DNA from: Chitinophagaceae bacterium | GTDB lineage: Bacteria; Bacteroidota; Bacteroidia; Chitinophagales; Chitinophagaceae | Length of the DNA: 59,366 nt | Direction of reading: 5' to 3' | NCBI GenBank assembly: GCA_016787085.1 | Contig: JAEUVJ010000054.1 | Coordinates: forward strand, 1 to 59,366 | Notes under the pieces: model-generated | The model's database searches: none | What the model saw: only the letters and a program-made list of their open reading frames with translations | Told to the model about the DNA's origin: nothing | Position numbers and translations under genes: made by a program | Part shown: in pieces, positions 42,558-51,664 of the stretch | Position numbering within the stretch: the first letter of the stretch is position 1 | Layout of the letters: each line of letters starts with the position of its first letter

Positions 42558-44975
42558 ATGAGAATTTTAAGCACCCCGGCTGTTTCTGGTGTATTTTCTC
42601 TCTTATCTCTCTTCGCAATCGCACAATCACCCGAAAGCATACTTGACAGTATCCAGGCAGGCCGCAAACCGGAAAAAATCTTTACTCATTTTGACAAAAT
42701 ATTTTACCAGCCCGGAGAGATCATCTGGTTCAAGACCTATATCACCGTTGATGGCCGGCCGGGCCAATACAGTACAGCGGCCAGGGCTGAACTGATCAGC
42801 AATACCGGGTCAGTGATCACATCGCAGATCATGCCGGTAATAGCCGGAACCGTTTCAGGGAACTTGTCCATTCCTGATGACCTTGTGTATGATACCTACA
42901 TTTTCAGGTTTTACACACAACAGATGATGAATACAGGAGCAGACAATGTCTATTATAAACCGCTCCAGGTTATACCGTCTGCAAACTGGTTTCTGAAAGA
43001 GGCGCCTGTTTCAGATATTGCCATTCAGTTTTTCGCCGAAAGCGGAACATTTCTCGCCGGTGAGCAGAATATTATTGCCTTTTCAGCTACCGACCAGCTT
43101 GGTAAACCTGTAGCTATCAGTGGAACGATCCGGAACAGCCAGGGAAAAGAAATAGCTGCATTTGTTACGGAACACAATGGTATGGGCAAGGTGGAGATCA
43201 TTCCGGAAAGCGGCGGGCAATACACTGCCCATTACACGCTGCCTTCAGGATCCTCACGTTCTGTAGCATTACCGGCAGTGAGCGATGAAGGCGCCAATCT
43301 GCTGGTTATTGATGAAGTGCTGAAAAAAAGGCTGATCGTAAGCAGCCGGTCAGGCGGAAATGTAAAACTGAAGCCGGCTTACATCCTTGGAGAAATGGAC
43401 CAGACAGTCATATTTAAAATTGATATCAGCAAAAGCAACGGACGCTATATGGGCCGTGTACCTGTACAGGACCTTCCCGGCGGTTTGCTGCACATTGCAG
43501 TATTTAATGAGAACCATACAGTGCTTGCTGAAAGGACCAGCTATGTCAGCAGCCGTAAAGATACTGTCAATGCCCTGCTAAACCCGGTAATAACAGGGAC
43601 AGGAAAAAGGAAAGAGAACAGTTTTGAGTTCCTGCTGCCTGATTCATTAGAAGGAACATTTTCTGTATCCGTTACAGATATAGGACAAACCCAGGTGCCC
43701 ATATATGCAGATAATATCATAGCGGCTACACTTGTAACCAGTAACCTGAGAGCAGCTGATCACCCGTTATATGATATCGGTCAGCTTACCGGTTTGGACA
43801 GAAACGATGCGATTGACCTGCTTTTACTGACGCATGATTATATATGGAACTGGCCGGTGTTATCAAAATTGGCTGCAGCGAAACTCCCTTCAGTCAATGA
43901 GCATTATATTCCTTTATACGGAAAGGCCTATGCCGTCAGAAGCAACAGGCCGTTGCTGCCCGGTGCCGACCTGGCTTTTATTGTTCATACAAAAGATTCT
44001 GCCGTCAATTCATTTGTAGTCCGTACGGATGAAAACGGAAATTTTGAAACGCCGGGTCTCTTTTACGAGGATACAGCCCTTATCTATGTCAGGAACAATA
44101 CAGACAAGAGTAAAGACAAGAAGGTAGAACTGGAAATACTCTCGCCGGTATTGCCGGAACTGTACAGTTTGCGTATGGCAAATGGTTTTGCGGCAGAACT
44201 GATACCAGAATACTTTAAAACACAGGAAGCGCTGAAAAACAAGCCTGCCGGAACAGTACAGCCGCTGATAGATTTTGATACGGCTTATAAGACACTGGAA
44301 GAATTTGTGGTACAGAGCAAGGCAAGAAACCCGACAGAGTTACTGGAGAAAAAATATTCTAAAGGACTGTTTGCTACCAGTGCCCGCAGCACCATTGATT
44401 TTATCAATAGCAAAGCCACCTATGCAGGCGGTAATATTTTTGACTACCTGAAAGGTCGTTATTCTTATATGCAGGTAATGGGCAATTATCCCAACTATTC
44501 CCTGGTACAACGAAATATGCGCAGTCTTAGCGGCGGCAATATCACGATGAGCCTGTACCTCGATGAAATGCAGGTGGATGCTTCCATGCTCATTACAATC
44601 CCCATGAAAGACATAGCACTGGTACGCATCTTTACTTCGGGCATTATGGGTACAGGCGGTGCACTGGTGGTTTACACTAAAAAAGGAGAAGATGCCGGCA
44701 GCAGCAGCCTGTATGAAGGCATGACAACATTCCGGCTTCCGGGGTTTTCTAAAACTCTTTCTTTTTATTCACCTGATCATGCTTCGTCAAAAACAGTGAT
44801 CAAAACCGATAATCGTAAAACACTTTTCTGGAACTCTTCGCTCGTCTTTTTACCGGAAGACGGCAAAGTACCTGTTTCATTTTTCAACAATGATACCTGT
44901 AAAGAATATAAGATAGTGATACAGGGATTTACCACCAATGGCCGATTGGTTCACATGGAAAGAACAATACGGTAA
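42558..44975 (+). CDS. Exported MG2-like protein with a TonB-plug-like end
   Basis: A protein of 805 residues. The ATG of MRILSTPAVSGVFSLLSLFA is preferred since it gives a signal peptide; the frame is open 37 codons upstream. KIFTHFDKIFYQPGEIIWFK near residue 38 resembles the macroglobulin MG2 domain found in many Bacteroidota exported proteins. The C-terminal 200 residues resemble a TonB receptor plug (MSLYLDEMQVDASMLITIPM, then DIALVRIFTSGIMGTGGALV), but no beta-barrel follows. The function is unknown. It stands opposite to its neighbours, splitting the uppS and porG genes. Confidence 0.75.
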   Translation: MRILSTPAVSGVFSLLSLFAIAQSPESILDSIQAGRKPEKIFTHFDKIFYQPGEIIWFKTYITVDGRPGQYSTAARAELISNTGSVITSQIMPVIAGTVSGNLSIPDDLVYDTYIFRFYTQQMMNTGADNVYYKPLQVIPSANWFLKEAPVSDIAIQFFAESGTFLAGEQNIIAFSATDQLGKPVAISGTIRNSQGKEIAAFVTEHNGMGKVEIIPESGGQYTAHYTLPSGSSRSVALPAVSDEGANLLVIDEVLKKRLIVSSRSGGNVKLKPAYILGEMDQTVIFKIDISKSNGRYMGRVPVQDLPGGLLHIAVFNENHTVLAERTSYVSSRKDTVNALLNPVITGTGKRKENSFEFLLPDSLEGTFSVSVTDIGQTQVPIYADNIIAATLVTSNLRAADHPLYDIGQLTGLDRNDAIDLLLLTHDYIWNWPVLSKLAAAKLPSVNEHYIPLYGKAYAVRSNRPLLPGADLAFIVHTKDSAVNSFVVRTDENGNFETPGLFYEDTALIYVRNNTDKSKDKKVELEILSPVLPELYSLRMANGFAAELIPEYFKTQEALKNKPAGTVQPLIDFDTAYKTLEEFVVQSKARNPTELLEKKYSKGLFATSARSTIDFINSKATYAGGNIFDYLKGRYSYMQVMGNYPNYSLVQRNMRSLSGGNITMSLYLDEMQVDASMLITIPMKDIALVRIFTSGIMGTGGALVVYTKKGEDAGSSSLYEGMTTFRLPGFSKTLSFYSPDHASSKTVIKTDNRKTLFWNSSLVFLPEDGKVPVSFFNNDTCKEYKIVIQGFTTNGRLVHMERTIR

Positions 44976-44982
44976 CAAATAA

Positions 44983-45012
44983 AAATGCCTGCAAAATCCA
45001 GTGCAGGCATTT
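44983..45012 (+). terminator. Intrinsic terminator after the MG2-like gene
   Basis: AAATGCCTGCA and TGCAGGCATTT form an 11-bp stem with an 8-nt loop, followed by GATCTTTTTAT. Confidence 0.85.
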
Positions 45013-45031
45013 GATCTTTTTATACCCTATC

Positions 45032-45892
45032 TTAATTCGCACTGGGGCATCTGTACGATTGCAGGTTGAATGTAAGATGAAACATCGCTGTCACAAACTG
45101 GTCCTTTTGTTTGCTGTTGCCCCGCTGACGACCGGGTATACCAATAGGCTCGCCCGTTTCGTAAGAGCGGTCATGCAAATAATAAGCGGCCGGGGGCGGC
45201 AACTGTGAAGACGGGTCCCAGAATACTGAAGGGTCAACATAGGTTGTACTGACATCGTCTAAATAGTCGGTACTGGTAATGCGATGTAACACTTCAAATG
45301 CAATATTGATCCTTTCATTAATGGAATACTTGACACCTCCGCCTATCGGGAAACTAATACCCATAGTACTGTAAGGTTTACGGGCAGGAGTCACACCGGC
45401 TCTTCCCTGGCCTTCGGTACCTTCGGGTCGCAGGTAAATTTTTTCCCCTTCCAAATACGCGTAAGGATCATAGCTGAAAACACCGGCTCCCAGAGTGACA
45501 TAAGGCGTAAAATTATATTGCGGCTCACCCGGCATGAACCGGAAGAAATTAAAATCCCCTTGTAATGACAATTCCCACACATTGCTGTTAAAGCTCAGGT
45601 TACGGCGGTACATGTATTCATTGTGCGTATTATAAATATCCGAGTAACCGACCATGGCAAAACTGGCCCCTACACGGGCAGCGATATAGTTACCAAAATT
45701 CTTACGGAAAAAGATAGTAGCGGCAGGTTTGATCCTGTTCAGACGGGCACGGGTATTAAGATCCCCAAAATAATGAGCACCTCCGATCCCAATGCCGAAT
45801 TCTCCTTCCTGCACAATAGCATCCTGTGCATGAACCGTAGTTGTAAAAGCTATACTAATGGCTATAACAACAGCAAAAAACTGCTTCCTCAT
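45032..45892 (-). CDS. porG: Type IX secretion protein PorG (DUF6089 family)
   Basis: A predicted outer-membrane beta-barrel of 286 residues. It has a signal peptide (MRKQFFAVVIAISIAFTTTV) and then GEFGIGIGGAHYFGDLNTRA, typical of the PorG/DUF6089 group. Alternating hydrophobic strands (YIAARVGASFAMVG, YVTLGAGVFSYDPY, GISFPIGGGVKYSINERINI) support a barrel of about eight strands. In Porphyromonas PorG belongs to the T9SS and lies next to uppS-bamA-ompH; the same neighbourhood here strengthens the call. nadK lies upstream on the same strand. Confidence 0.85.
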   Translation of the reverse strand: MRKQFFAVVIAISIAFTTTVHAQDAIVQEGEFGIGIGGAHYFGDLNTRARLNRIKPAATIFFRKNFGNYIAARVGASFAMVGYSDIYNTHNEYMYRRNLSFNSNVWELSLQGDFNFFRFMPGEPQYNFTPYVTLGAGVFSYDPYAYLEGEKIYLRPEGTEGQGRAGVTPARKPYSTMGISFPIGGGVKYSINERINIAFEVLHRITSTDYLDDVSTTYVDPSVFWDPSSQLPPPAAYYLHDRSYETGEPIGIPGRQRGNSKQKDQFVTAMFHLTFNLQSYRCPSAN

Positions 45893-46010
45893 ATCAGTAA
45901 AGTATGTAAATAGTCCGAATTAAATTAGAACGGGAAAATAGCTATTTTCTTTCATTCAATGACCGTTAAATTCAAAGGAAAAAGACAAGATGAGGCCGGC
46001 AAAGGCTGCA

Positions 46011-46889
46011 TTAATTCCGCTTATCAAGGCCCCACATCAGCTTGTTCTGTATGGTTTGCAGGAAGTTATTCTCCGTAAGTCTGATCAAGTGTATCTGGAA
46101 GGTTTCTTTTCGTACCGCCAGTTGCACATTCCTGCCTACTATTTCCCTTCGGGAATCAAGGGCACAAATGATATTCTCCGAACGGCTTTCCACTTCAAAT
46201 GAGATAATTGTATCATCCGGTACCACGATCGAGCGAACATTCAGGTTATGCGGAGCCACAGGGGTGATCACAAAACTGCCGGATTCAGGAAAAACAATGG
46301 GGCCGCCACAACTCAGCGAATAGCCGGTAGAACCTGTAGGCGTGGATACGATCAGCCCGTCAGCCCAGTAGGTATTTAAAAATTCGCCGTTGAGATACGT
46401 GTGTATCTTAATCATAGGGTCGGTATCCCTTTTATGAACCGCAAACTCGTTCAATGCATACGGTACTTCACCAAACAGGGGAAGATCTGCATCCACATGA
46501 ATCATGGTTCGCTTATCTACAACATAAGAACGCTTGGCCACCGCTTTAATAGCAGCCGACACTTCATCCCGGCCGATACTGGCCAGGAAACCGAGACGGC
46601 CGAAGTTGATACCTGTCACAAATATTTTCCTGTCCCTGATCAATGTAATGGTATCCAGCAAGGTGCCATCGCCGCCAAGACTGATGATGAATTCCACTTC
46701 TTCATCCAGGTGCTCTGCCCGTGAAAAGGTTTTAGTACCGGATGGGAAAACGATCCTGTCATGAATCTGGTCATAAAAGTGTTGCCAGATCACCGGTTCG
46801 ATTTTTTGCTTCGCCAGTTCATCGAAAAAAACCTGTACCTCACCCTGCTGCCCTTCTTCCATTACCCTGCTGTATATCGCTGCCTTCAT
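46011..46889 (-). CDS. nadK: NAD kinase
   Basis: An enzyme of 292 residues phosphorylating NAD to NADP. The GGDGTLL motif at residues 72-78 carries the catalytic Asp. Further signature elements are GINFGRLGFLAS, NEFAVHKRD, and ADGLIVSTPTGSTGYSLSCG. Length is normal. The start is 9 nt after the stop of the upstream BamA-like gene, so the two are likely co-transcribed. Confidence 0.96.
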   Translation of the reverse strand: MKAAIYSRVMEEGQQGEVQVFFDELAKQKIEPVIWQHFYDQIHDRIVFPSGTKTFSRAEHLDEEVEFIISLGGDGTLLDTITLIRDRKIFVTGINFGRLGFLASIGRDEVSAAIKAVAKRSYVVDKRTMIHVDADLPLFGEVPYALNEFAVHKRDTDPMIKIHTYLNGEFLNTYWADGLIVSTPTGSTGYSLSCGGPIVFPESGSFVITPVAPHNLNVRSIVVPDDTIISFEVESRSENIICALDSRREIVGRNVQLAVRKETFQIHLIRLTENNFLQTIQNKLMWGLDKRN

Positions 46890-46898
46890 TGTTCTTTT

Positions 46899-48374
46899 TT
46901 AAAATATCGTGTTCCGGTGTAAAAATAGCCCGTTTTGTCCTAACTGGTTAAATGACCATTCGAAACGGAATGTTACATCGTACATAGTAAATACATCAAT
47001 ACCGAATCCCCCTGAATAAAGCATTTTATTCGTTAAAAAATTGTCGCCGGGCTGCGGGTTATATACATACCCTGTATTTCCATATACTTTGCCGTAAAAA
47101 CTGAACGGAATCACAAGCGGGTCTCTTTTTCTGCCTGTCGGTATACGAAGGTTAAAGGAAAGAAGTTTCCGGGTAAGCATGGTCTTCACAAATCCGCCTG
47201 CTACTCCGTCCACTACATAATACTCATAACCCTGCATAAACATATTGCCATAACCCAGGAACCGCTGTGAGTAAAATGGTTGTTTGAACGGAGCCTTGAT
47301 CAAACCTTGTGCGACAAGGGTAAAAAACATTTTCTTTCCTGCAGGCCATACTCCCATTCCCTTGGTGCTAAACTGCCATACATTGATGCTGCTGCCAATG
47401 CCTCTTTTGCTTATTCCTATCTCGGCGGCATACCCTTTAGTTGGGTAAGGTATGTAGTCAAGATTTAAATAAGTCATCTGGTAATATACTTCCGGAAAGC
47501 TGACACTCTTTGCCGAAGAGTTAAAATAAGCCGGGTTTAACCCAAGCACCGTGTCACTGATCCTTTCCCGGATATAGCCAATGCCAAACCGGTGTCTCGT
47601 ATAGATAGCGGGCCGGTACGTAGCTTCTATCGACGTCTGAAAAAAATGCCTGACAAACTGATCGTCTTTAAAAAAGGTCTGTTTATTGCCAATGGTAGTG
47701 TAGTTGACCTCTTTGTTCGAACCCAGGCTAAGGCCAAAGTTGAGTCCCCACTTCATTTTATTGTCTATATAATACCTGTCATAGCTGAACTGAAGCTGTT
47801 TGGTGTATCCGTTCATAACCCAGGCCCGGAGTTTATCATTCCGGCCGGTCGTATTGTTGTATAATAATTTGGCGCCATAATTCACCCGGCTAAGGTTGGC
47901 TTTCTGTTCTATCAGCCATTGGTTAAGGTTTCGGTCAACCGGTTTGAAATAAGGTAACGGAAAAATGTACCAGCGTTCTTTGACACTTACCAGCACATCC
48001 ACATCATATCCTTCAAAACTCTTTAATGCGACTATTACCGAATTGAACAACGTAGTGTTCATTAACTGGCGGCGGGCATCCTCAAATTTTTTTACAAGAT
48101 CCTGCAGCAGGTATTCGTCTCCCTGTTTGAAAGGGATCTCCCGGAGCATAAAGTCGGACCGGGTTCTCTTATTACCCTGCATGACGATATTTCTGATCCT
48201 GAATAATGCAGCACCATCGGGTAATGGCGATAACGGAGCCGGCGTTGACAAAGAATCTGTGGCGATCGAAGCTGAAGAGCCATGGGCAGGCAAGGGAGAT
48301 TGTGCAGACATACAATGACAGCAGGCAACCGCTAATAAGAGCCCAAGACAATATTTTATTTCCTTCGACATCAA
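46899..48374 (-). CDS. Short BamA/TamA-like outer membrane protein
   Basis: A protein of 491 residues with a signal peptide (KYCLGLLLAVACCHCMSA). One clear POTRA-like domain (RIRNIVMQGNKRTRSDFMLR, about residues 58-130) precedes a C-terminal barrel with many aromatic strands. It is much shorter than BamA, with one or two POTRA domains instead of five. The family includes barrels of TamA and patatin-associated type; substrate and role are unknown. It is followed by nadK and porG on one strand. Confidence 0.82.
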   Translation of the reverse strand: MMSKEIKYCLGLLLAVACCHCMSAQSPLPAHGSSASIATDSLSTPAPLSPLPDGAALFRIRNIVMQGNKRTRSDFMLREIPFKQGDEYLLQDLVKKFEDARRQLMNTTLFNSVIVALKSFEGYDVDVLVSVKERWYIFPLPYFKPVDRNLNQWLIEQKANLSRVNYGAKLLYNNTTGRNDKLRAWVMNGYTKQLQFSYDRYYIDNKMKWGLNFGLSLGSNKEVNYTTIGNKQTFFKDDQFVRHFFQTSIEATYRPAIYTRHRFGIGYIRERISDTVLGLNPAYFNSSAKSVSFPEVYYQMTYLNLDYIPYPTKGYAAEIGISKRGIGSSINVWQFSTKGMGVWPAGKKMFFTLVAQGLIKAPFKQPFYSQRFLGYGNMFMQGYEYYVVDGVAGGFVKTMLTRKLLSFNLRIPTGRKRDPLVIPFSFYGKVYGNTGYVYNPQPGDNFLTNKMLYSGGFGIDVFTMYDVTFRFEWSFNQLGQNGLFLHRNTIF

Positions 48375-48433
48375 AAGTTGGCCGCGAAGTCCCCGAAATT
48401 AACCGCTATTTTTCATCCGGAGGGCAAAACTGA

Positions 48434-49096
48434 TCAGATCTTCAGGTAGTTCATCAGGTTATCGTAATTGCTGCGCAGTTCATTATCATATAGCTCTTCG
48501 CCAAAAAAGTATTTTACATCATATTCATAACGCTGAAAAGCAGCTACTACATCGGAAATATCAGACTTATTGATGCGTATGGTCACCCGCATCATGCCCG
48601 TTTCTGCATTATTGAAGGTATTCAGCTGGGTTATCTGTGCATCGTTAGTTTCTAATATCTTAGATATCTCAGAAAACGAATACTGGTTGCTGGGCATTTC
48701 CAGTACGATCAGTCCGCCCGGCTCGTGCAGGCTCATGAATTCAGAAGCATGTTTCAGCAGATCATTATAGGTGACCGCCCCCGTTAAATCGTTTTCGCCA
48801 TCTATGATCGGCACTACACTCAGGCCGTTTTCCGCAGCGACCTGAATGGCCCGCAGGAAATGTTCATCATTCTTCACAAATGTATTGGCGAACGACTGCT
48901 GTAATTCGCTCAGTATGGCATGTTCATTTTCCGCCAGCAGCAGGTCATCTTCACTGATGATGCCGATATATTTTTCACCGTCAACAATAGGGAGATGCGT
49001 GACCTGGTTGTCATTCATTAATTGTAAAGCCTGATAGACCTTATCCTGCAGCCGCAGGTATGGAATAGTTTGTGAAGAAAGGTCACTTGTTAACAT
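48434..49096 (-). CDS. CBS-domain pair protein
   Basis: A protein of 220 residues from the ATG of MLTSDLSSQTIPYL; a GTG 11 codons upstream is a weaker alternative. Two CBS motifs span about residues 8-125 (QLMNDNQVTHLPIVDGEKYI and VAAENGLSVVPIIDGEND). The C-terminal part (ISKILETNDAQITQLNTF, then TGMMRVTIRINKSD) resembles an ACT-like fold. CBS pairs sense adenine nucleotides, so a regulatory role is probable. It follows the hydrolase gene at a short distance. Confidence 0.85.
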   Translation of the reverse strand: MLTSDLSSQTIPYLRLQDKVYQALQLMNDNQVTHLPIVDGEKYIGIISEDDLLLAENEHAILSELQQSFANTFVKNDEHFLRAIQVAAENGLSVVPIIDGENDLTGAVTYNDLLKHASEFMSLHEPGGLIVLEMPSNQYSFSEISKILETNDAQITQLNTFNNAETGMMRVTIRINKSDISDVVAAFQRYEYDVKYFFGEELYDNELRSNYDNLMNYLKI

Positions 49097-49132
49097 GGAT
49101 AGCGGCTTTAGTTTTTCATAAGACCTCACCGG

Positions 49133-49909
49133 TCAGGTAACTGTTGCAGGCTCGTTGAGCTTTTTCAGAAATTTGTGCAATATAGCATTGAACTCATCCG
49201 GCACTTCCATCATCGGGGCATGACCACATTTGTCTATAAAATACAATTCGCTGTTGGGGATCAGCCGGTTAAACTCCCTGGCCACAAATGGCGGGGTGAT
49301 CGTATCATTATTTCCCCATATCAATAACGCTGGCTGTTTGATTTGATTGAGTTCTTCACCCAGATTATTTCTGATAGCGCTTTTGGCCAGTGCAATGATC
49401 TTGATGACCTTCAGCCGGTTATTGGTAATGCTATATACTTCGTCCACGAGCTCTTTGGTGGCCATGGCCGGGTCATAAAATGTCAATTCCGTTTTTCTTT
49501 TAATATATTCATAGTCGCCCCTCTTGGGATAACTGTCCCCCATTCCATTTTCAAACAAGCCCGAACTGCCTGTCAATATCAGCGACTTGACCCTTTCCGG
49601 GTGTTTCAGGATATGCACAAGACCCACATGGCCACCTAATGAATTACCGAGTAAATGAACATCTTTGAGCTGTTTGGCTTCCAGGAAACGATGAACAAAT
49701 TTGGCGAGCCCTCCTACACTGGTATGCAGAATATCCATATCCAGCAAGGGCAGCATCGGTACGATCACCCGGTTATAATGACGGAAATACTCGATAAGAC
49801 CTTGAAAATTACTTAACGCTCCAAACAGACCATGCAAAAGCACCAACGGCTCGCCGCTGCCTTCTTCAATGTATTTGAATTTTTCGTGCTGTCTGATCTC
49901 GTAACTCAT
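49133..49909 (-). CDS. Alpha/beta hydrolase
   Basis: A protein of 258 residues with an intact catalytic triad: S90 in GNSLGGH, Asp in LIWGNNDTITPP and His in KCGHAPMMEVP. LVLLHGLFGALSNF provides the oxyanion region. There is no signal peptide. The substrate cannot be told. The CBS gene follows it. Confidence 0.9.
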   Translation of the reverse strand: MSYEIRQHEKFKYIEEGSGEPLVLLHGLFGALSNFQGLIEYFRHYNRVIVPMLPLLDMDILHTSVGGLAKFVHRFLEAKQLKDVHLLGNSLGGHVGLVHILKHPERVKSLILTGSSGLFENGMGDSYPKRGDYEYIKRKTELTFYDPAMATKELVDEVYSITNNRLKVIKIIALAKSAIRNNLGEELNQIKQPALLIWGNNDTITPPFVAREFNRLIPNSELYFIDKCGHAPMMEVPDEFNAILHKFLKKLNEPATVT

Positions 49910-49994
49910 TTTCTCTGGTGGCGGTTAATTTTTGCTAAAATAGTCGTTTTGCTGCAAAAAACTCAGGTAAAAGAGGCTGCCGGAATTAATTATG

Positions 49995-50024
49995 CAAAGA
50001 TAATTAGCTGAAGGCCACAGACAA
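49995..50024 (-). promoter_or_regulatory. Promoter of the alpha/beta hydrolase gene (TTG, 19 nt, TATCTTTG)
   Basis: On the minus strand TTG (50022-50024) precedes TATCTTTG (49995-50002) by exactly 19 nt. It lies 85 nt before the start codon and makes the hydrolase-CBS pair an independent unit. Confidence 0.7.
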
Positions 50025-50050
50025 GGAATTGCTCTTATGTATAGACCCGG

Positions 50051-50221
50051 TCAGTAGTAAGTATTACCGCCATAAATCAGGATCATATCACTTATGATAT
50101 AGAATATCTGCTGGTAGTATATCACCAGCATTTCATCCTGGTTTAATCTCTGACCGGTATAAGACGTGGCAGATATAGCCTGTATAATGTAATAACGCTT
50201 ACTAAGAAATAACCCATTCAC
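50051..50221 (-). CDS. Small GTG-start ORF overlapping the cvpA stop
   Basis: A 56-codon ORF beginning MNGLFLSKRYYIIQAISATS and ending DMILIYGGNTYY. Its GTG overlaps the TGA of cvpA (GTGA), a classic coupling arrangement. It is rich in Ile and Tyr and has no recognised motif. It occupies most of the 308-nt gap between cvpA and the hydrolase. It may be chance; overlap and length are the only support. Confidence 0.3.
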   Translation of the reverse strand: MNGLFLSKRYYIIQAISATSYTGQRLNQDEMLVIYYQQIFYIISDMILIYGGNTYY

Positions 50222-50754
50222 GATAACTGTACAGATACCTTATCAAAAAACTGTTCCAGTTCTGTAAACATATTCTTAAACAGAGGCAACGCGGTACCTA
50301 AACTATTTATGGCAAGGGGACCCCAGGGCTGAAAAAAAGAGTAAGTGACAGACCTGGTAATCGTTTCCTGTTTGATAAGCTGTACCTGTTCTGCATAAAA
50401 AACCAATACGCTGAATACCGTAACATAGATCGCTGTGTACAATACCATACCTCCCAGCCTGTTTAGCCAGCCAAGCATGGCCATTTCAAAGGTCCGCTCT
50501 ATAAAATTGGCGCCAAGCCTGACCAGAATGACCACAATGATGAAGACAACTATGAATGAGACTACGGGCAGCCATTCCTGAGATACATTAGCCGCTTTGC
50601 CTATATACCCCGCGGCCACAGCAGAAAGCTTAATCGCTGCCGCCAGTCCAATTATGACAGCTACAAAAGAGAATACGCCGATGATCAATCCCCGCTGATA
50701 GCCTTTGAAGAGGGCTAATACAACGGCAACTGCAAAGACTAGGTCAAGGATCAT
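50218..50754 (-). CDS. cvpA: CvpA-family membrane protein
   Basis: An inner-membrane protein of 178 residues with four hydrophobic helices, beginning MILDLVFAVAVVLALFKGYQ. KGYQRGLIIGVFSFVAVIIG and the Gly-rich NRLGGMVLYTAIYVTVFS are typical. CvpA was linked to colicin V export and later to envelope stress resistance; the mechanism is unclear. It lies downstream of a GatB/YqeY-like gene on the same strand. Confidence 0.9.
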   Translation of the reverse strand: MILDLVFAVAVVLALFKGYQRGLIIGVFSFVAVIIGLAAAIKLSAVAAGYIGKAANVSQEWLPVVSFIVVFIIVVILVRLGANFIERTFEMAMLGWLNRLGGMVLYTAIYVTVFSVLVFYAEQVQLIKQETITRSVTYSFFQPWGPLAINSLGTALPLFKNMFTELEQFFDKVSVQLS

Positions 50755-50825
50755 TGAATTGCTTTAGAGATTAACGCATATCGGCATACGATATATGTGC
50801 AGGACTTCTTAATAAACTTATAAAC

Positions 50826-51278
50826 CTACTTTGCCAACAACTCCTTCACCACTGCGGAAATCGTTTTCCCATCTGCTTTACCTGCCAGTTGTTTGGTAGC
50901 AGCGCCCATTACCTTGCCCATATCAGCCGGCGAGGAAGCGCCGGTTTCAGCGATGATAGTTGCAATTATTTCTTTTATTTCATCAGCAGAAAGCTGTTTC
51001 GGTAAAAACTTTTCGATGACAGCTATCTCTTCCTGTTCCTTTTGTGCCAGGTCTGCACGACTCTGTTGCTGAAATATCTCTAACGAATCCTTCCGTTGTT
51101 TTACTAATTTTTGCAGCAGTTTAATTTCATCCTCCTCTTTCAGTTCGCCGCTGCTACCTTCAGCCGTTTTGGCCAGCAGGATAGCTGCTTTCACAGCACG
51201 AAGGCTTCTTAATGCCGCTTCATCTTTAGCCAGCATAGCTGTTTTTAATTCCGCCATTATTTTTTGCTCGAGTGCCAT
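50826..51278 (-). CDS. GatB/YqeY-domain protein
   Basis: A helical cytoplasmic protein of 150 residues. The YqeY signature is visible: MLAKDEAALRSLRAVKAAIL, EEIAVIEKFLPKQLS and PADMGKVMGAATKQLAGKAD. The fold is shared with the tail of GatB, but free-standing YqeY has no settled function. It starts 4 nt after the gldC stop codon. Confidence 0.93.
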   Translation of the reverse strand: MALEQKIMAELKTAMLAKDEAALRSLRAVKAAILLAKTAEGSSGELKEEDEIKLLQKLVKQRKDSLEIFQQQSRADLAQKEQEEIAVIEKFLPKQLSADEIKEIIATIIAETGASSPADMGKVMGAATKQLAGKADGKTISAVVKELLAK

Positions 51279-51282
51279 GTTC

Positions 51283-51630
51283 TTATGCTTTATGGTCCTT
51301 TAATTGTTTTTCCTTTGACTTATGATAAAATTCGTGGGCAAACTTCTTGATATCCCCGACGATCTCTGCATGATTGGTTGCCCTTCCATACGTATCGGCC
51401 ATCGTCATCATTGTCTGGTAAAAGAAATCAGTCATTTCATCAATCATCATCGCTTTTGTCCAAAGGTCTATGCGTAAGGCTGTCTTTTCTTCTCCATCCC
51501 AGAAAGACAGCATCATGGCTTTTGAGCGTTGTGGTTTGCCCGAAATGGATTCGGTGGCATCCCACACAATGCCGGAAGGTATCCGGTTCTCATCCAGTTC
51601 TACATCTATTGTGATCGTTGATTTTTCCAT
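51283..51630 (-). CDS. gldC: Gliding motility protein GldC
   Basis: A protein of 115 residues beginning MEKSTITIDVELDENRIPSG and containing AMMLSFWDGEEKTALRIDLW, which are characteristic of GldC. GldC is a Bacteroidota protein linked to gliding in Flavobacterium; its role there is accessory. Presence does not prove gliding, as many non-gliding relatives keep it. A -7 box lies 20 nt upstream and YqeY follows after 4 nt. Confidence 0.93.
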   Translation of the reverse strand: MEKSTITIDVELDENRIPSGIVWDATESISGKPQRSKAMMLSFWDGEEKTALRIDLWTKAMMIDEMTDFFYQTMMTMADTYGRATNHAEIVGDIKKFAHEFYHKSKEKQLKDHKA

Positions 51631-51650
51631 ATACTTTTTTTGAAAGGAGG

Positions 51651-51658
51651 CAAAGGTA
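51651..51658 (-). promoter_or_regulatory. -7 promoter box (TACCTTTG) of gldC
   Basis: A perfect consensus match on the minus strand, 20 nt before gldC; probably drives gldC and the yqeY-like gene. Confidence 0.55.
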
Positions 51659-51664
51659 ATTAAA

